A stretch of DNA of 11,454 nucleotides, taken from contig JAKSBO010000396.1 of NCBI GenBank assembly GCA_022361095.1, positions 1-11,454 of the forward strand. Reading direction: 5' to 3'. Positions 1 through 8,105 of the stretch are shown here, piece by piece (positions within the stretch are counted from its first letter, which is position 1; each line of letters opens with the position of its first letter). Source of the DNA: Desulfobacterales bacterium (GTDB taxonomy: Bacteria; Desulfobacterota; Desulfobacteria; Desulfobacterales; Desulfobacteraceae). The position numbers and the translations under genes are program-made. The notes under the pieces were generated by a model. It had not been told where the DNA came from. It ran no database searches and saw only the letters and a program-made list of their open reading frames with translations.

Positions 1-2988
1 ATGTCAGGGGCTGATGCCGCCATCACCATTGCCGATAATGCAGGAACCTTTGACCGGATCATTATAGATCAGTCTTCCGGGGCCGATCCCCTTATTGCAG
101 GGGGCAACAGTATTGTCAACGGACATGAGCACCTTCAGTGGCAGCCGGGTATCGAGAATATCATGTTCATGGCCACAGGGGATTCCGGCGGGATAAATAT
201 GACCGGAGATACCGTGATTGATTTTGGAGAGGCCGATCTGACAATATCTGCAGAGACCTTAACCCTTGACACGCCTGTCAGCGCGGGTTCCATTGAGATA
301 GATCTGGTTAATTCCGTAAACATCGCAGGATTAATTGCCGTTAATAACGGCTATATCGATATTTTTGTTCAGAATGGCGATATTTTGATTGCAGGTGATG
401 TGGTTGTGTCGGACGGCACTGGATTTGCCGGTGATGGAAACGGGTGGGTCAGCCTTGCTGCGGCGGGTGGTTCGATCTTAAACACCAACGGTTCGCAATT
501 GGCTGTTGAAAGCGGTGTGCTTATCCTTCTGGCCCAAGGCGGAATAGGGTCGGTGGAGAATCCGCTTCTGACCCGGGTACAACAACTTACCGCCATCAGC
601 ACGGGGGCTGCCGCCGGTGATATTGTGATAACGGAAACAGATGGTCTTGATGCCTTGGCTTATGATTACGCCGCTCATTTGCAAACGGATTATACCCATC
701 AGGCGGTATTGGCAGCCGGGCTTGAATCCTATGCCCTGTTTGCCGGGGACGGGGACGTCCATATAAGAGCCGGTGGCGGCCTTGTGCTTAATAATATCAG
801 TACGGCCGGGGGACTGACCCTTGTATGCGATGCCATTGAGATCCAGGGGATTATTTCAGGAAACGGGGTGCTTACAATATCACCCGGATCGGCAGACCGG
901 ACCATGCGTATCGGTGATGTCTCTGTTTTGGTTAATGCCGGCAGCCTGAATGTGAATATGGAATTGTTCCCGCTGACCTTCAGTGAAATTGTTTTTGGTG
1001 AGCCGGGCGTTTATCAGGGGGCTGTAGAAATTTTTCCATATGCGGCGGGTGTGTTCTATCCCGCACCGGTATCGGTTTATGGCGGGTCCATGACCATCCG
1101 CGATACCGGCGTTCCCTTTGAACTGGCCCATACGTTTACAGCCCGGACATTGGATTTTATATCCATTTCAAATGCTCGAATTGAGGCTGATGGGGAAATT
1201 GTATTGCTTTGCGGCGGAGATTTAAACCTGTCAGATGTAGCTTTTGTTGGCGGCCTTCTTGATCTGAATGCCGGCGGCTTTGCAATAATGGACAACACGG
1301 TATTTGAAGCGTTCCAGGCAATATCAATGGAAGTGGGGCAGGATCTTGGGATGGCTGAAGTTGAAATTCTGAGTGATGATACGCAGATCTCGGTTGCAGG
1401 TGTTTTAACCGTAACCGGCGGGCTTTCAACCAACAAAAGCATTGCGATCCGGGCTGGGTCCTTGTACCAAAACAATGCCGGATTTATTTCTGCCCAGGGG
1501 TTGACGATCAATGTCCGGGATGGATTTGAACTGACCAATGTCAACCTTGATGAATTTGCGTTTGTCGTAAATAATATGGGCAACGCGGTTATTAAGGATA
1601 AGGATGACCTGATGATTTTGACAGGTCTTATGAACGGCGGCGATTTAGAAATATATGCAGGGGGAACGATCTCTTTGTACCAGGAAAATGACGGAGACAT
1701 TGCAATAAGCGGTGTCGATAATGCCATGGTGACTGCGGGGCAGGACATTATTTTTGCCGGTGCCCTGGATACCGGTGAAAACGGAACCGTCACCTTGAAT
1801 GCCCAGGGTGATATTACAGGCAATTCTCCTGCGGACATCCAGGCGGGATTTGTGGCCATAACAGCAAATGGCGGCCTTGTTGAGCTTCGTGATCCGGACG
1901 GATTAAGAATAGATTCTTTTGAGTCAGACAACCCCATGATAGAGATCTATTTTGAAACTGAAGGCGGCGACCTTATTCTTGCTGCACCGATTACCACAGG
2001 AGGGAATGTATGGATGGTGGGCGGGTCTATTTTACAGGAAGGTGACGATGTACTTACCGCTGAAATCCTGGTGCTGCATTCCCAGGATAAAATTGAATTA
2101 TCAGGGGTCAATGTGAGGACCCTGGATGTGGTTAATACCGGCTCCCGTGACATAAGTATTACCCAGGTTGCGGAGGGCGGCAATCTTGAAATTCTTGGGC
2201 TTGTGTCAGGCGGTGAGGTTAATCTCAACGTCATTTCCGGGGATCTGGTTTTAAATGGTTTGATTAAAACCCCGGGCGGACTTCATATGAATGTGTTCGG
2301 TGAAATCGAAGCAGAAGGTTCTGCCGCTATAGATGCGGCTGTTATTATCATCGGTGGTGAAGAAATGGATCCTCCCGTGCCTGAATCGGATGATGCCAGC
2401 CCCTTTGAAGTCATTGATGCATTATCCGGGCAGGCTGTTCAGGCTTCTTCCATTTTAGATACGGCCGTTTCTGCGTCTTCTGTAGACGTTTCTTGGCAAG
2501 CCGGCACCGGGCAGGAAAGCGTTACCACGGATAGCGTAAAAAATACGGGCGGCCGTTATTTCTCAAATGCTTCTGATCAGAATGCCGGGGGCGATGGTAT
2601 TAACGGTGATGATGATGCCCCCGGTGATGAGAAAAGCCCCGCACATGAAGCCGGGGCTTCTGATGCACAAGGTGGTAATTCCGGGCAAAACGATGACCCG
2701 GGTGCAGAACAGTTCCAGGCCCTGGTTGATTTTGTCCAGGTTTATTTGGGATCCGTTGATGCAGAGCGGGTAAAGGCGATTGTTCCGTCAGGTCAGTTGA
2801 TCGTGATCCTGCCTGTCATAAAGATTCTTTTAACCGGCAGCAAGGCGCTTGATTTTGAACAGGCATACGCAATATACCTGTCCATATGCAAGGAAACTTC
2901 CGTGAAGCCCATGACAAGTGAAATGTTTGAGGCCTGTCTCAGTGTATTGGACGTTGAAGCCGAAATTCAATCCCTGGCAGCGGCTTAA
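1..2988 (+). CDS. Large beta-helix (filamentous haemagglutinin-like) surface protein, probably N-terminally incomplete
   Basis: The reading frame is open from the first base of the window, giving 995 residues. Residues 1 to about 786 are short, alternating hydrophobic/polar beta-strand units rich in Gly, Asn, Asp, Ala, Ile and Val. Recurring patterns such as G-G-D-L-x-L, L-T-x-x-A and G-x-I are typical of right-handed beta-helix passengers of exported adhesin-like proteins. A low-complexity acidic Gly/Asp/Ser linker follows (about 787-901, most acidic at 861-900). A non-repetitive, largely helical C-terminal domain closes the protein (about 902-995). The ATG at base 1 has no visible upstream context, and the encoded N-terminus has no signal peptide, so the true gene probably starts outside the window. 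There is no C-terminal autotransporter barrel, so export by a two-partner or other outer-membrane route is likelier. By family knowledge it may act in adhesion or as a surface fibre; the function is inferred from fold only. The kinase gene begins 48 bp downstream. Confidence 0.75.
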   Translation: MSGADAAITIADNAGTFDRIIIDQSSGADPLIAGGNSIVNGHEHLQWQPGIENIMFMATGDSGGINMTGDTVIDFGEADLTISAETLTLDTPVSAGSIEIDLVNSVNIAGLIAVNNGYIDIFVQNGDILIAGDVVVSDGTGFAGDGNGWVSLAAAGGSILNTNGSQLAVESGVLILLAQGGIGSVENPLLTRVQQLTAISTGAAAGDIVITETDGLDALAYDYAAHLQTDYTHQAVLAAGLESYALFAGDGDVHIRAGGGLVLNNISTAGGLTLVCDAIEIQGIISGNGVLTISPGSADRTMRIGDVSVLVNAGSLNVNMELFPLTFSEIVFGEPGVYQGAVEIFPYAAGVFYPAPVSVYGGSMTIRDTGVPFELAHTFTARTLDFISISNARIEADGEIVLLCGGDLNLSDVAFVGGLLDLNAGGFAIMDNTVFEAFQAISMEVGQDLGMAEVEILSDDTQISVAGVLTVTGGLSTNKSIAIRAGSLYQNNAGFISAQGLTINVRDGFELTNVNLDEFAFVVNNMGNAVIKDKDDLMILTGLMNGGDLEIYAGGTISLYQENDGDIAISGVDNAMVTAGQDIIFAGALDTGENGTVTLNAQGDITGNSPADIQAGFVAITANGGLVELRDPDGLRIDSFESDNPMIEIYFETEGGDLILAAPITTGGNVWMVGGSILQEGDDVLTAEILVLHSQDKIELSGVNVRTLDVVNTGSRDISITQVAEGGNLEILGLVSGGEVNLNVISGDLVLNGLIKTPGGLHMNVFGEIEAEGSAAIDAAVIIIGGEEMDPPVPESDDASPFEVIDALSGQAVQASSILDTAVSASSVDVSWQAGTGQESVTTDSVKNTGGRYFSNASDQNAGGDGINGDDDAPGDEKSPAHEAGASDAQGGNSGQNDDPGAEQFQALVDFVQVYLGSVDAERVKAIVPSGQLIVILPVIKILLTGSKALDFEQAYAIYLSICKETSVKPMTSEMFEACLSVLDVEAEIQSLAAA

Positions 2989-3036
2989 ATCTGTTTTTAT
3001 GGCGTTGTCGGAAACATACCGGATTTTTAGAAACTT

Positions 3037-5394
3037 ATGATATATGCTGGCGGGATGAATAAGATATTCGTATCAGTCATTATATGCCTGGCTCTCTTTT
3101 GTTCGCAACTTGATGCCCAAAACGCGGCGGGCCATGACGGCTTCAACGGTCTAGGGCTAACTGAAAATGAAAAGCAATTTATCCGTAACAATCCCTCAAT
3201 TGTTCTGGGAGGGGGCGCCTCTTTTGAGCCGTTTATCATGGCGGACAGTGATGGTTCCATTATCGGGCATGATGCGGAGATCGCACGTTTGATCGGAAAA
3301 ATGGCCGGCCTGGATATTCGCTTTAAGCTGGGAGAATGGTTTGATATTCAAAAACAGGCTGAAGGCAGAGAAATTGACGGATTGACCAGTACGGCACATC
3401 ATCCGGAAAGGACGGCTTTTTGCAGTTACACGCTGCCCTATGTCAAATTCACCAGTTTTGTTTTTGTTCGAAAAGGCAATCCCCTTGGTATTCATCGCCC
3501 TGGGGATCTTTTCCAAAATCGGGGGGCATTCCAAAAAGGCAACCTGGCGTTCACAAAGATTGTTTCTTCCTATGTGGATGATGACAAGAGCAGATATTAT
3601 ACCACCATACACGATGTAATACGGGCTGTGGTCTCTGGTGATGCCGATTTCTTTGTTTTGGATGAAACGGCGTTCTATGTCTCTGCCGGACTTGGACTGG
3701 GCGGTTTTATTGAGCCTGCGTTCCCTTTGGGGGACCCGTTTGATTTATCTTTTTGCCTGCGCAATGACATACCGGAGCTGGTTTCCATTTTCAATAAAGG
3801 GATCAAACGCATTCCCCAAGCTGAAAAGATAAAAATCCGTGATAAATGGTTTGGCTACCAACATCGTTCATCACAAACCGGGGAGGGGGCAGGGATCAGC
3901 CTGACATCCGGCGAAAGGGCTTACCTGATTGAAAAAAAAGTAATACGGGGCTGTCCCGGGGGAAACGGGATGCTGCCGCAACGGGGTATTGCCAGCGATT
4001 TGTTTCCACTGGTTAAGGGCCGGCTGGGTCTGGACAGCAGCCTTTTTTTATACGAAATGAAATCAGGGGATATTGATGCCCTTGTTAAGGGGACATGCGA
4101 TTTTGTCGTGTTCGCGGATTCAAATTACAATCAGCGGGATGACTTAAATTTAACCCGGCCGATTATGTCCTTTCCCTATGTCCTTGCGACAACCATGGAT
4201 AAAATTTATATTGAAGACCTTGGTAATGAAACGGACAAAATATTTGCTGTTTTGAATGCGCCCGTATTTATCGACAGGCTGAAAAGGGCATATCCGGCAA
4301 TTAAGCTTCTGGCTGTACCTGAGATACGTGACGGGCTTGACGCTGTAAGATCCGGCCGGGCATTCGGGTATATTGATTCTTACGTTGCCATGGCCTATGC
4401 CATACAAAACCAGTTAATGCCGGGCATTAAGATTACCGGACAATTAAAGTTTAATGAAGATTTCTGTATGGCCACCAGACAAGAGAATAAGTTACTGGCC
4501 CAGATTCTACAGAAAGTGGTCGGCAGTATCGGCGAAGCAGAGAAGAAAAAAATTCTGGATAAATGGATCTCCGTCAAATATGAAAAAGGAATCAACTACA
4601 CGCTGGTGTGGGGGGTTGCTGCCGCCTCTTTGCTTGTTCTTACCGGCATTGCTTATTGGAACCGCAGTTTAAATAAAGAAAAAAAACGGGCTCAAAAGGC
4701 TTTGGCCGCCCAAAAGGAGGCTGTTAAACAAAATATCAATTTTATAGATATGATTTCCCATGAGTATCGTACGCCCATGTCGGTAATTTTTTCAAGTCTT
4801 GAGCTTATGGAGATGAAGCTGCCCGGGGCCGTGTGTCCAAGTATCAAACCGCAGTTGGATGATTTAAAAAAATCTTCGGAAAGGCTGGTGGATATTTTTA
4901 ATACAGCCCTGCATGAAAAGCGGATTTCTGAAAAGGGAATTTCATCCCATCTTGAAGCTGTGGATTTGAATAATATTATTTTAACAGCCATAGAGTATGC
5001 CCAAGACAGGATGCCGGAAAATGAGATTGTTTTTCATTCTGATTCAACCCGGATTTTTATGAAAGCGGACCCCGATATGATGGGGATTGCCATTGGAAAC
5101 ATACTTAACAATGCCTGCAAATATTCTAAACATAACGCCGCGGTGGAAATCTTTCTTGATAAAACCCAGGATAATGCAGTCATACGTATCAAGGACAATG
5201 GTATCGGTATTCATAAAGATGAACTGCACCGTATTTTTGAAAAATATTACCGTGCTGATTCGGTTCGGGAAATCCCAGGTGCCGGTGTCGGGCTCTATCT
5301 TGTAAAAAAGGTGGTGGAGCAGCATGGCGGAAATATCAGTATTTCCTCCAAATTGGGAAAAGGAACACGGGTGGTTGTCAGGCTGCCTTTATAA
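3037..5394 (+). CDS. Membrane sensor histidine kinase with two periplasmic solute-binding (SBP_bac_3-like) domains
   Basis: The 785-residue protein is probably the sensor of a two-component system. A signal peptide occupies about residues 7-27 (hydrophobic VSVIICLALF, cleavage likely after LDA). Two tandem bacterial solute-binding family-3 type domains follow, about 45-278 and 290-515, and should lie in the periplasm as in BvgS/EvgS-type sensors. One membrane helix lies at about 521-543. A short charged coiled-coil linker joins it to the kinase core. The H-box is ISHEYRTP with phospho-acceptor His575. The N-box is ILNNACKYS (Asn691/Asn692), the G1 box is DNGIGI (Asp720 onward) and the G2 box is GAGVGL (about 748-753), so the ATPase looks intact. 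There is no HAMP, PAS, receiver or Hpt domain, making it simpler than BvgS. The ATG at 3037 puts six residues before a second ATG at 3055, which begins a cleaner signal peptide. Neither has a good ribosome-binding site, so the start is uncertain. The ligand is unknown; amino acids or other small solutes are usual for this sensor fold. Confidence 0.9.
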   Translation: MIYAGGMNKIFVSVIICLALFCSQLDAQNAAGHDGFNGLGLTENEKQFIRNNPSIVLGGGASFEPFIMADSDGSIIGHDAEIARLIGKMAGLDIRFKLGEWFDIQKQAEGREIDGLTSTAHHPERTAFCSYTLPYVKFTSFVFVRKGNPLGIHRPGDLFQNRGAFQKGNLAFTKIVSSYVDDDKSRYYTTIHDVIRAVVSGDADFFVLDETAFYVSAGLGLGGFIEPAFPLGDPFDLSFCLRNDIPELVSIFNKGIKRIPQAEKIKIRDKWFGYQHRSSQTGEGAGISLTSGERAYLIEKKVIRGCPGGNGMLPQRGIASDLFPLVKGRLGLDSSLFLYEMKSGDIDALVKGTCDFVVFADSNYNQRDDLNLTRPIMSFPYVLATTMDKIYIEDLGNETDKIFAVLNAPVFIDRLKRAYPAIKLLAVPEIRDGLDAVRSGRAFGYIDSYVAMAYAIQNQLMPGIKITGQLKFNEDFCMATRQENKLLAQILQKVVGSIGEAEKKKILDKWISVKYEKGINYTLVWGVAAASLLVLTGIAYWNRSLNKEKKRAQKALAAQKEAVKQNINFIDMISHEYRTPMSVIFSSLELMEMKLPGAVCPSIKPQLDDLKKSSERLVDIFNTALHEKRISEKGISSHLEAVDLNNIILTAIEYAQDRMPENEIVFHSDSTRIFMKADPDMMGIAIGNILNNACKYSKHNAAVEIFLDKTQDNAVIRIKDNGIGIHKDELHRIFEKYYRADSVREIPGAGVGLYLVKKVVEQHGGNISISSKLGKGTRVVVRLPL

Positions 5395-5560
5395 CAGCCG
5401 CGGGCCGATCAGAGATATGAGCTGCCGGATTCAGCCTGCAATAAAGTTTGAAAGATCTGAGCAACTTAAACAGACTTTCTTATAAAAATGAAATATTTGT
5501 TTCCGTCCCATCACGGGTTTTCGGTTGGACACTAATTAGGGAAAGGGGGACGCAGGGTCA

Positions 5561-6268
5561 ATGAAAAAGGGATCTGTTATTCTGGTAGAGGACGATGAAA
5601 AGCTTTTAGCAAATCTGGTTGAGCTGCTGTCTCTCAAGGGATTTGATGTGGTTGGGGTATCCTGTGCCCTTGATTTTTTTCAGTGCCTGACAGCAAACCA
5701 CTATGATGTTGCAATTGTAGATATTAACCTGCCCGACAAGTCCGGATTTGAAATTGTTCATCATCTTCGTGAAAACACCCAATTGGGAATTATTGTGATG
5801 ACGGCAAGGGATACAATCAATGATAAGGTCAAGGGGTATGAGTGCGGGGCGGATTACTATTTTGTAAAACCCGTTCACATCAGGGAGCTTGAGGCATCAA
5901 TCAACAATCTGCTGAACCGCCTGGGCAAGGCCGAAGCGCAAAATAACGAGGATGAGGCCCTTGGGGAATGGGAATTCAATGCCGCGCAATTGATTCTTTC
6001 AAACCCCATTGGCAGAGCAATTGATCTGACGGTAAAAGAGTCTGACTTTATCAGGGTTTTGGTTCGAGAATATCCGAATGCTGTTTGCCGGAGCGTGTTT
6101 TTAAAGGCGCTTAACTATGAGGCAACCGGCACCTATGGCGAGCGAGCCCTTTATGTGATGATTACCCGCCTGCGCAGTAAGATCCGGGATGAAACAGGCA
6201 AAGATGCCCCCATCAAAACATTGCGGACCGTTGGGTATTGTTTTTCTGCGCCTGTAAAGTTCGCGTGA
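5561..6268 (+). CDS. OmpR/PhoB-family response regulator (receiver plus winged-helix DNA-binding domain)
   Basis: This 235-residue protein has an N-terminal receiver domain (about 5-120). Its acidic pocket is Glu10/Asp11/Asp12, the phospho-acceptor is Asp54 in VAIVDINLPD, and the conserved switch Thr81 and Lys103 (FVKP) are present. A C-terminal winged-helix domain (about 137-230) has the family's LTVKESDF start, the recognition-helix region around ALYVMITRLRSKI and the terminal hairpin IKTLRTVGYCF. It is expected to bind DNA when phosphorylated, most likely by the kinase ending 166 bp upstream on the same strand. The spacer is long for a coupled pair, so the regulator may also have its own promoter, but I found no convincing -35/-10 pair there. 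Purine-rich GGGAAAGGGGGA and AGGG lie just upstream of the ATG and can serve as ribosome-binding site. The gene converges with the SH3-like gene, the stop codons being 9 bp apart. Confidence 0.93.
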   Translation: MKKGSVILVEDDEKLLANLVELLSLKGFDVVGVSCALDFFQCLTANHYDVAIVDINLPDKSGFEIVHHLRENTQLGIIVMTARDTINDKVKGYECGADYYFVKPVHIRELEASINNLLNRLGKAEAQNNEDEALGEWEFNAAQLILSNPIGRAIDLTVKESDFIRVLVREYPNAVCRSVFLKALNYEATGTYGERALYVMITRLRSKIRDETGKDAPIKTLRTVGYCFSAPVKFA

Positions 6269-6277
6269 TTGATTATT

Positions 6278-7162
6278 TTACGGGGCTTGGGGCGCAAAGG
6301 GTTTTAACAGCCCCGAATGGATGTATCCGGTTGTGGTTTCCGTAAGTTGAATTTTGTTCCATTCCCCTTTTTGTTTTATGACCAAGACAATATCCCCCTT
6401 TTTTTTCCCAACCAAATACCGGTAGTCTTTCCCCGGTCCGGTCCGTACCAGGGTGTTTTGAGCCGTGACGATCATCGGCACTGGGAAAAGCCCTTCCCTG
6501 TCCGGTAACGGTTTTTCTTCAACACTTGTTAAGGTGGAAGGGGGGGCAATGCCGGACGGATGGTGGATATCCCTTTGGGATGCCGGTTTCGACTTGAGGC
6601 GGCCGGCATATTCAAAAACCGGTCCCTCGCTGAATCCGCCGTTTGGGGATTTTAATCTTAGATATAATGTCGATTTTTCAAATTTTTTCATTTGCCGGAA
6701 GTTTGCCCGGTCTTCTTCCTTATTAAACAATACGGTCAGATTGTTGGTCTCTCCGCCCGGTCCCCAGCACCACATATATTCGGTACCATCCGGTGCAAAT
6801 GTCTTCATTCTGGCTTTGTTCATTTTGACAAACACAACATCCCACAGCACCACCGGCGCATTACGGCTTTGGGGATGCCGTTGAATCTCATCCAGGGATA
6901 TAATGCCTGGAACAAAGCCTTCCGGTTTAAGCGTTTGGTCTTCGGGCATTAAAGGAGACCTGATCCACCCTTTGATCATCACCTTTGACCATTCATTGTT
7001 TTTTTCGATGGTTTCAAGGCTTGAAAAATCATTTAAATAGCCGATAGGCGGGCCGCCGGGGCTATGTAAAACAGGTATCGATATCTGACTGCCTGCATAT
7101 GAGTTCAGGCTGTAAAATAATAAGGATAATAATATGGTGCTTAGAAGCCTGGAATTTTTCAT
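6278..7162 (-). CDS. Secreted protein with N- and C-terminal SH3-like domains
   Basis: The 294-residue product starts with a signal peptide (about 1-23, hydrophobic LLSTILLSLLFYSL, likely cleavage after SYA), so it should act in the periplasm or envelope. Residues about 231-287 form a bacterial SH3 (SH3b) domain, with TLVRTGPGKDYRYL, the GEWNKI turn and the closing GYIHSGLLK. Residues about 26-75 look like a second, more degenerate SH3-like unit, with the parallel NEWSKV turn followed by KGWI. The central stretch, with the phrase YMWCWGPGGETNNL, matches no family I recognise. SH3b domains often bind peptidoglycan or protein partners, but no catalytic domain is visible. The ATG at 7162 is preferred over a TTG six codons upstream because AAAAGGA stands 7 nt before it and the signal peptide begins directly. 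The gene follows the presenilin-like gene by 25 bp and is probably the last of the row. Confidence 0.75.
   Translation of the reverse strand: MKNSRLLSTILLSLLFYSLNSYAGSQISIPVLHSPGGPPIGYLNDFSSLETIEKNNEWSKVMIKGWIRSPLMPEDQTLKPEGFVPGIISLDEIQRHPQSRNAPVVLWDVVFVKMNKARMKTFAPDGTEYMWCWGPGGETNNLTVLFNKEEDRANFRQMKKFEKSTLYLRLKSPNGGFSEGPVFEYAGRLKSKPASQRDIHHPSGIAPPSTLTSVEEKPLPDREGLFPVPMIVTAQNTLVRTGPGKDYRYLVGKKKGDIVLVIKQKGEWNKIQLTETTTGYIHSGLLKPFAPQAP
6281..6315. terminator. Inverted repeat at the convergent gene ends, possible weak terminator
   Basis: CGGGGCT at 6281-6287 is matched perfectly by AGCCCCG at 6309-6315 with a 21-nt loop. It lies exactly where the response-regulator transcript (+) meets the end of the minus-strand gene row, and overlaps the last codons of the SH3-like gene. 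Neither side is followed by a clear T-run (the minus side continues TAAAATAATC), so it is not a textbook intrinsic terminator. Confidence 0.3.
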
Positions 7163-7169
7163 TGGACGG

Positions 7170-7176
7170 TCCTTTT
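7170..7176 (-). promoter_or_regulatory. Ribosome binding site that decides the SH3-like protein start
   Basis: On the minus strand AAAAGGA is followed by a 7-nt spacer and then ATG at 7162. A longer alternative start, TTG at 7180, would place this motif inside the coding region, so the shorter start is favoured. Confidence 0.6.
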
Positions 7177-7187
7177 GCAAAAAAAAA

Positions 7188-8027
7188 TTAACCGGGTCCG
7201 CTGCCGTTCTTTAAGATGGTAAATACAGCCATAAGCAAACCCATCAGGATGCTTACAAAAATCATGGCCCGGATCTCTTCCGGTCCAAGTTTTCGGACTG
7301 CGGGGTATTTAACTGCCATGACGATAAGAAAAACAATGACAATAAACGGCAGGGCCGGCAGGTAGAGGTTCATGGATCTTGCCGCAACAATGGAGAGAAC
7401 CAGGCCGATCGCTGCCACGGGGAAAAATGCCCGGGATTTGTTTGGCCGTTGTATCGATCCGGCAAGGCTGAACAGGTTATCGTCCAGGTTGAACCGAAGG
7501 GCGCCTGCGGACAGCAGGGCCAGTATGACCCAGTCGGTGATGCCGAACACAGGCATAAAATAATCATTGCCGGGCATGGGCATTTTCACCAGGAAAAAAT
7601 CCACCAGGGGCGCAGGGCCTGCCATGCCTTCCCGGTAATAGTGGGAAATATCTTCTGCAAAGTTGCGGGTGGGGCCTGAAAAGACACTGAATATGTCGGA
7701 CAGGGCCACGGCCATGCCGATGGGAATCAATTCAGACGGGCGCTTCAGGGGGATGACCAGCCAGTGGCCTGTGACACAGGCCAAAAGCACCAGGGTTGCC
7801 GTGGAAAGGGCCGTAATGATATTGCTTTTCAACCCTGCCCGGCTCACCAGCAGGTAGAGTATTGTAAAAAATAGGGTTAACGCACCGATCCAGATCAGGC
7901 GCCGGGCCGTGGCTGTGCCGATGGTTGGCTCAATCCGGTGTTGATAAATGCGGGTCATCCGGACAAGGCAGGCAATGAGCCCTAGGATAATGATATAATC
8001 AAATCCGGCCCGAACCGTTTCCGGCAC
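7188..8027 (-). CDS. Presenilin/signal peptide peptidase-like (A22, GxGD-type) intramembrane aspartyl protease candidate
   Basis: From the GTG at 8027 the product is 279 residues with about eight membrane helices (roughly 11-27, 44-61, 70-92, 99-117, 157-177, 200-218, 222-240, 253-272). Three features match the A22 family in order. One is Asp111 in ALSDIFSVF, compared with the YDIFWVF or YDLVAV helix of SPP and presenilin. The second is Asp165 in FGITDW, compared with GLGD, followed by LLSAGALRFN, which resembles the ALLLRFD of SPP. The third is PALP at 224-227, the conserved PAL motif. If active it would cleave membrane-embedded helices inside the cytoplasmic membrane. Departures are Ser for Tyr before the first Asp, and Thr for the second Gly of GxGD, so activity is not assured. 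The GTG has no ribosome-binding site, and the open frame extends upstream to 8105 through one more hydrophobic helix, so the real protein may have about 305 residues and nine helices. It lies between the DUF4438 and SH3-like genes. The assignment is by motif reading from memory, not a search. Confidence 0.7.
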   Translation of the reverse strand: MPETVRAGFDYIIILGLIACLVRMTRIYQHRIEPTIGTATARRLIWIGALTLFFTILYLLVSRAGLKSNIITALSTATLVLLACVTGHWLVIPLKRPSELIPIGMAVALSDIFSVFSGPTRNFAEDISHYYREGMAGPAPLVDFFLVKMPMPGNDYFMPVFGITDWVILALLSAGALRFNLDDNLFSLAGSIQRPNKSRAFFPVAAIGLVLSIVAARSMNLYLPALPFIVIVFLIVMAVKYPAVRKLGPEEIRAMIFVSILMGLLMAVFTILKNGSGPG

Positions 8028-8105
8028 GACCCGGCCCAGGGCTTGGAATACAAATGCCCCAAACCCCCAGACCAGATATATACGGACTACAGGTGTTATG
8101 GTTAT
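8028..8105 (-). other. Probable N-terminal coding extension of the presenilin-like gene
   Basis: These 26 codons upstream of the GTG are open in frame and encode a hydrophobic stretch (VVRIYLVWGFGAFVFQALG) that could be a first membrane helix. No ATG, GTG or TTG lies in frame here. The possible starts are CTG at 8075, or ATA at 8105 or 8099. The ATA at 8105 overlaps the DUF4438 stop as ATAA and has GGTGGAG four nt upstream. If the region is not translated, it is a 74-bp spacer (8028-8101) with no other visible feature. Confidence 0.5.

Noticed and set aside
1077..1937. A long antisense open frame (286 codons) within the beta-helix gene
   Set aside because: It is Ser/Pro/Thr-rich shadow coding opposite a clear beta-helix protein, with no domain or convincing start.
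2989..3036. A terminator between the beta-helix gene and the kinase gene
   Set aside because: Only a three- to four-base CGG/CCG pairing precedes the short T-run; too weak to support.
5448..5486. TTGAAA and TATAAA upstream of the response regulator as a promoter
   Set aside because: About 26-27 nt separate them, too far for a sigma-70 promoter.
7163..7180. TTG at 7180 as the start of the SH3-like protein
   Set aside because: It places charged residues before the signal peptide and overlaps the ribosome-binding site of the better ATG at 7162.
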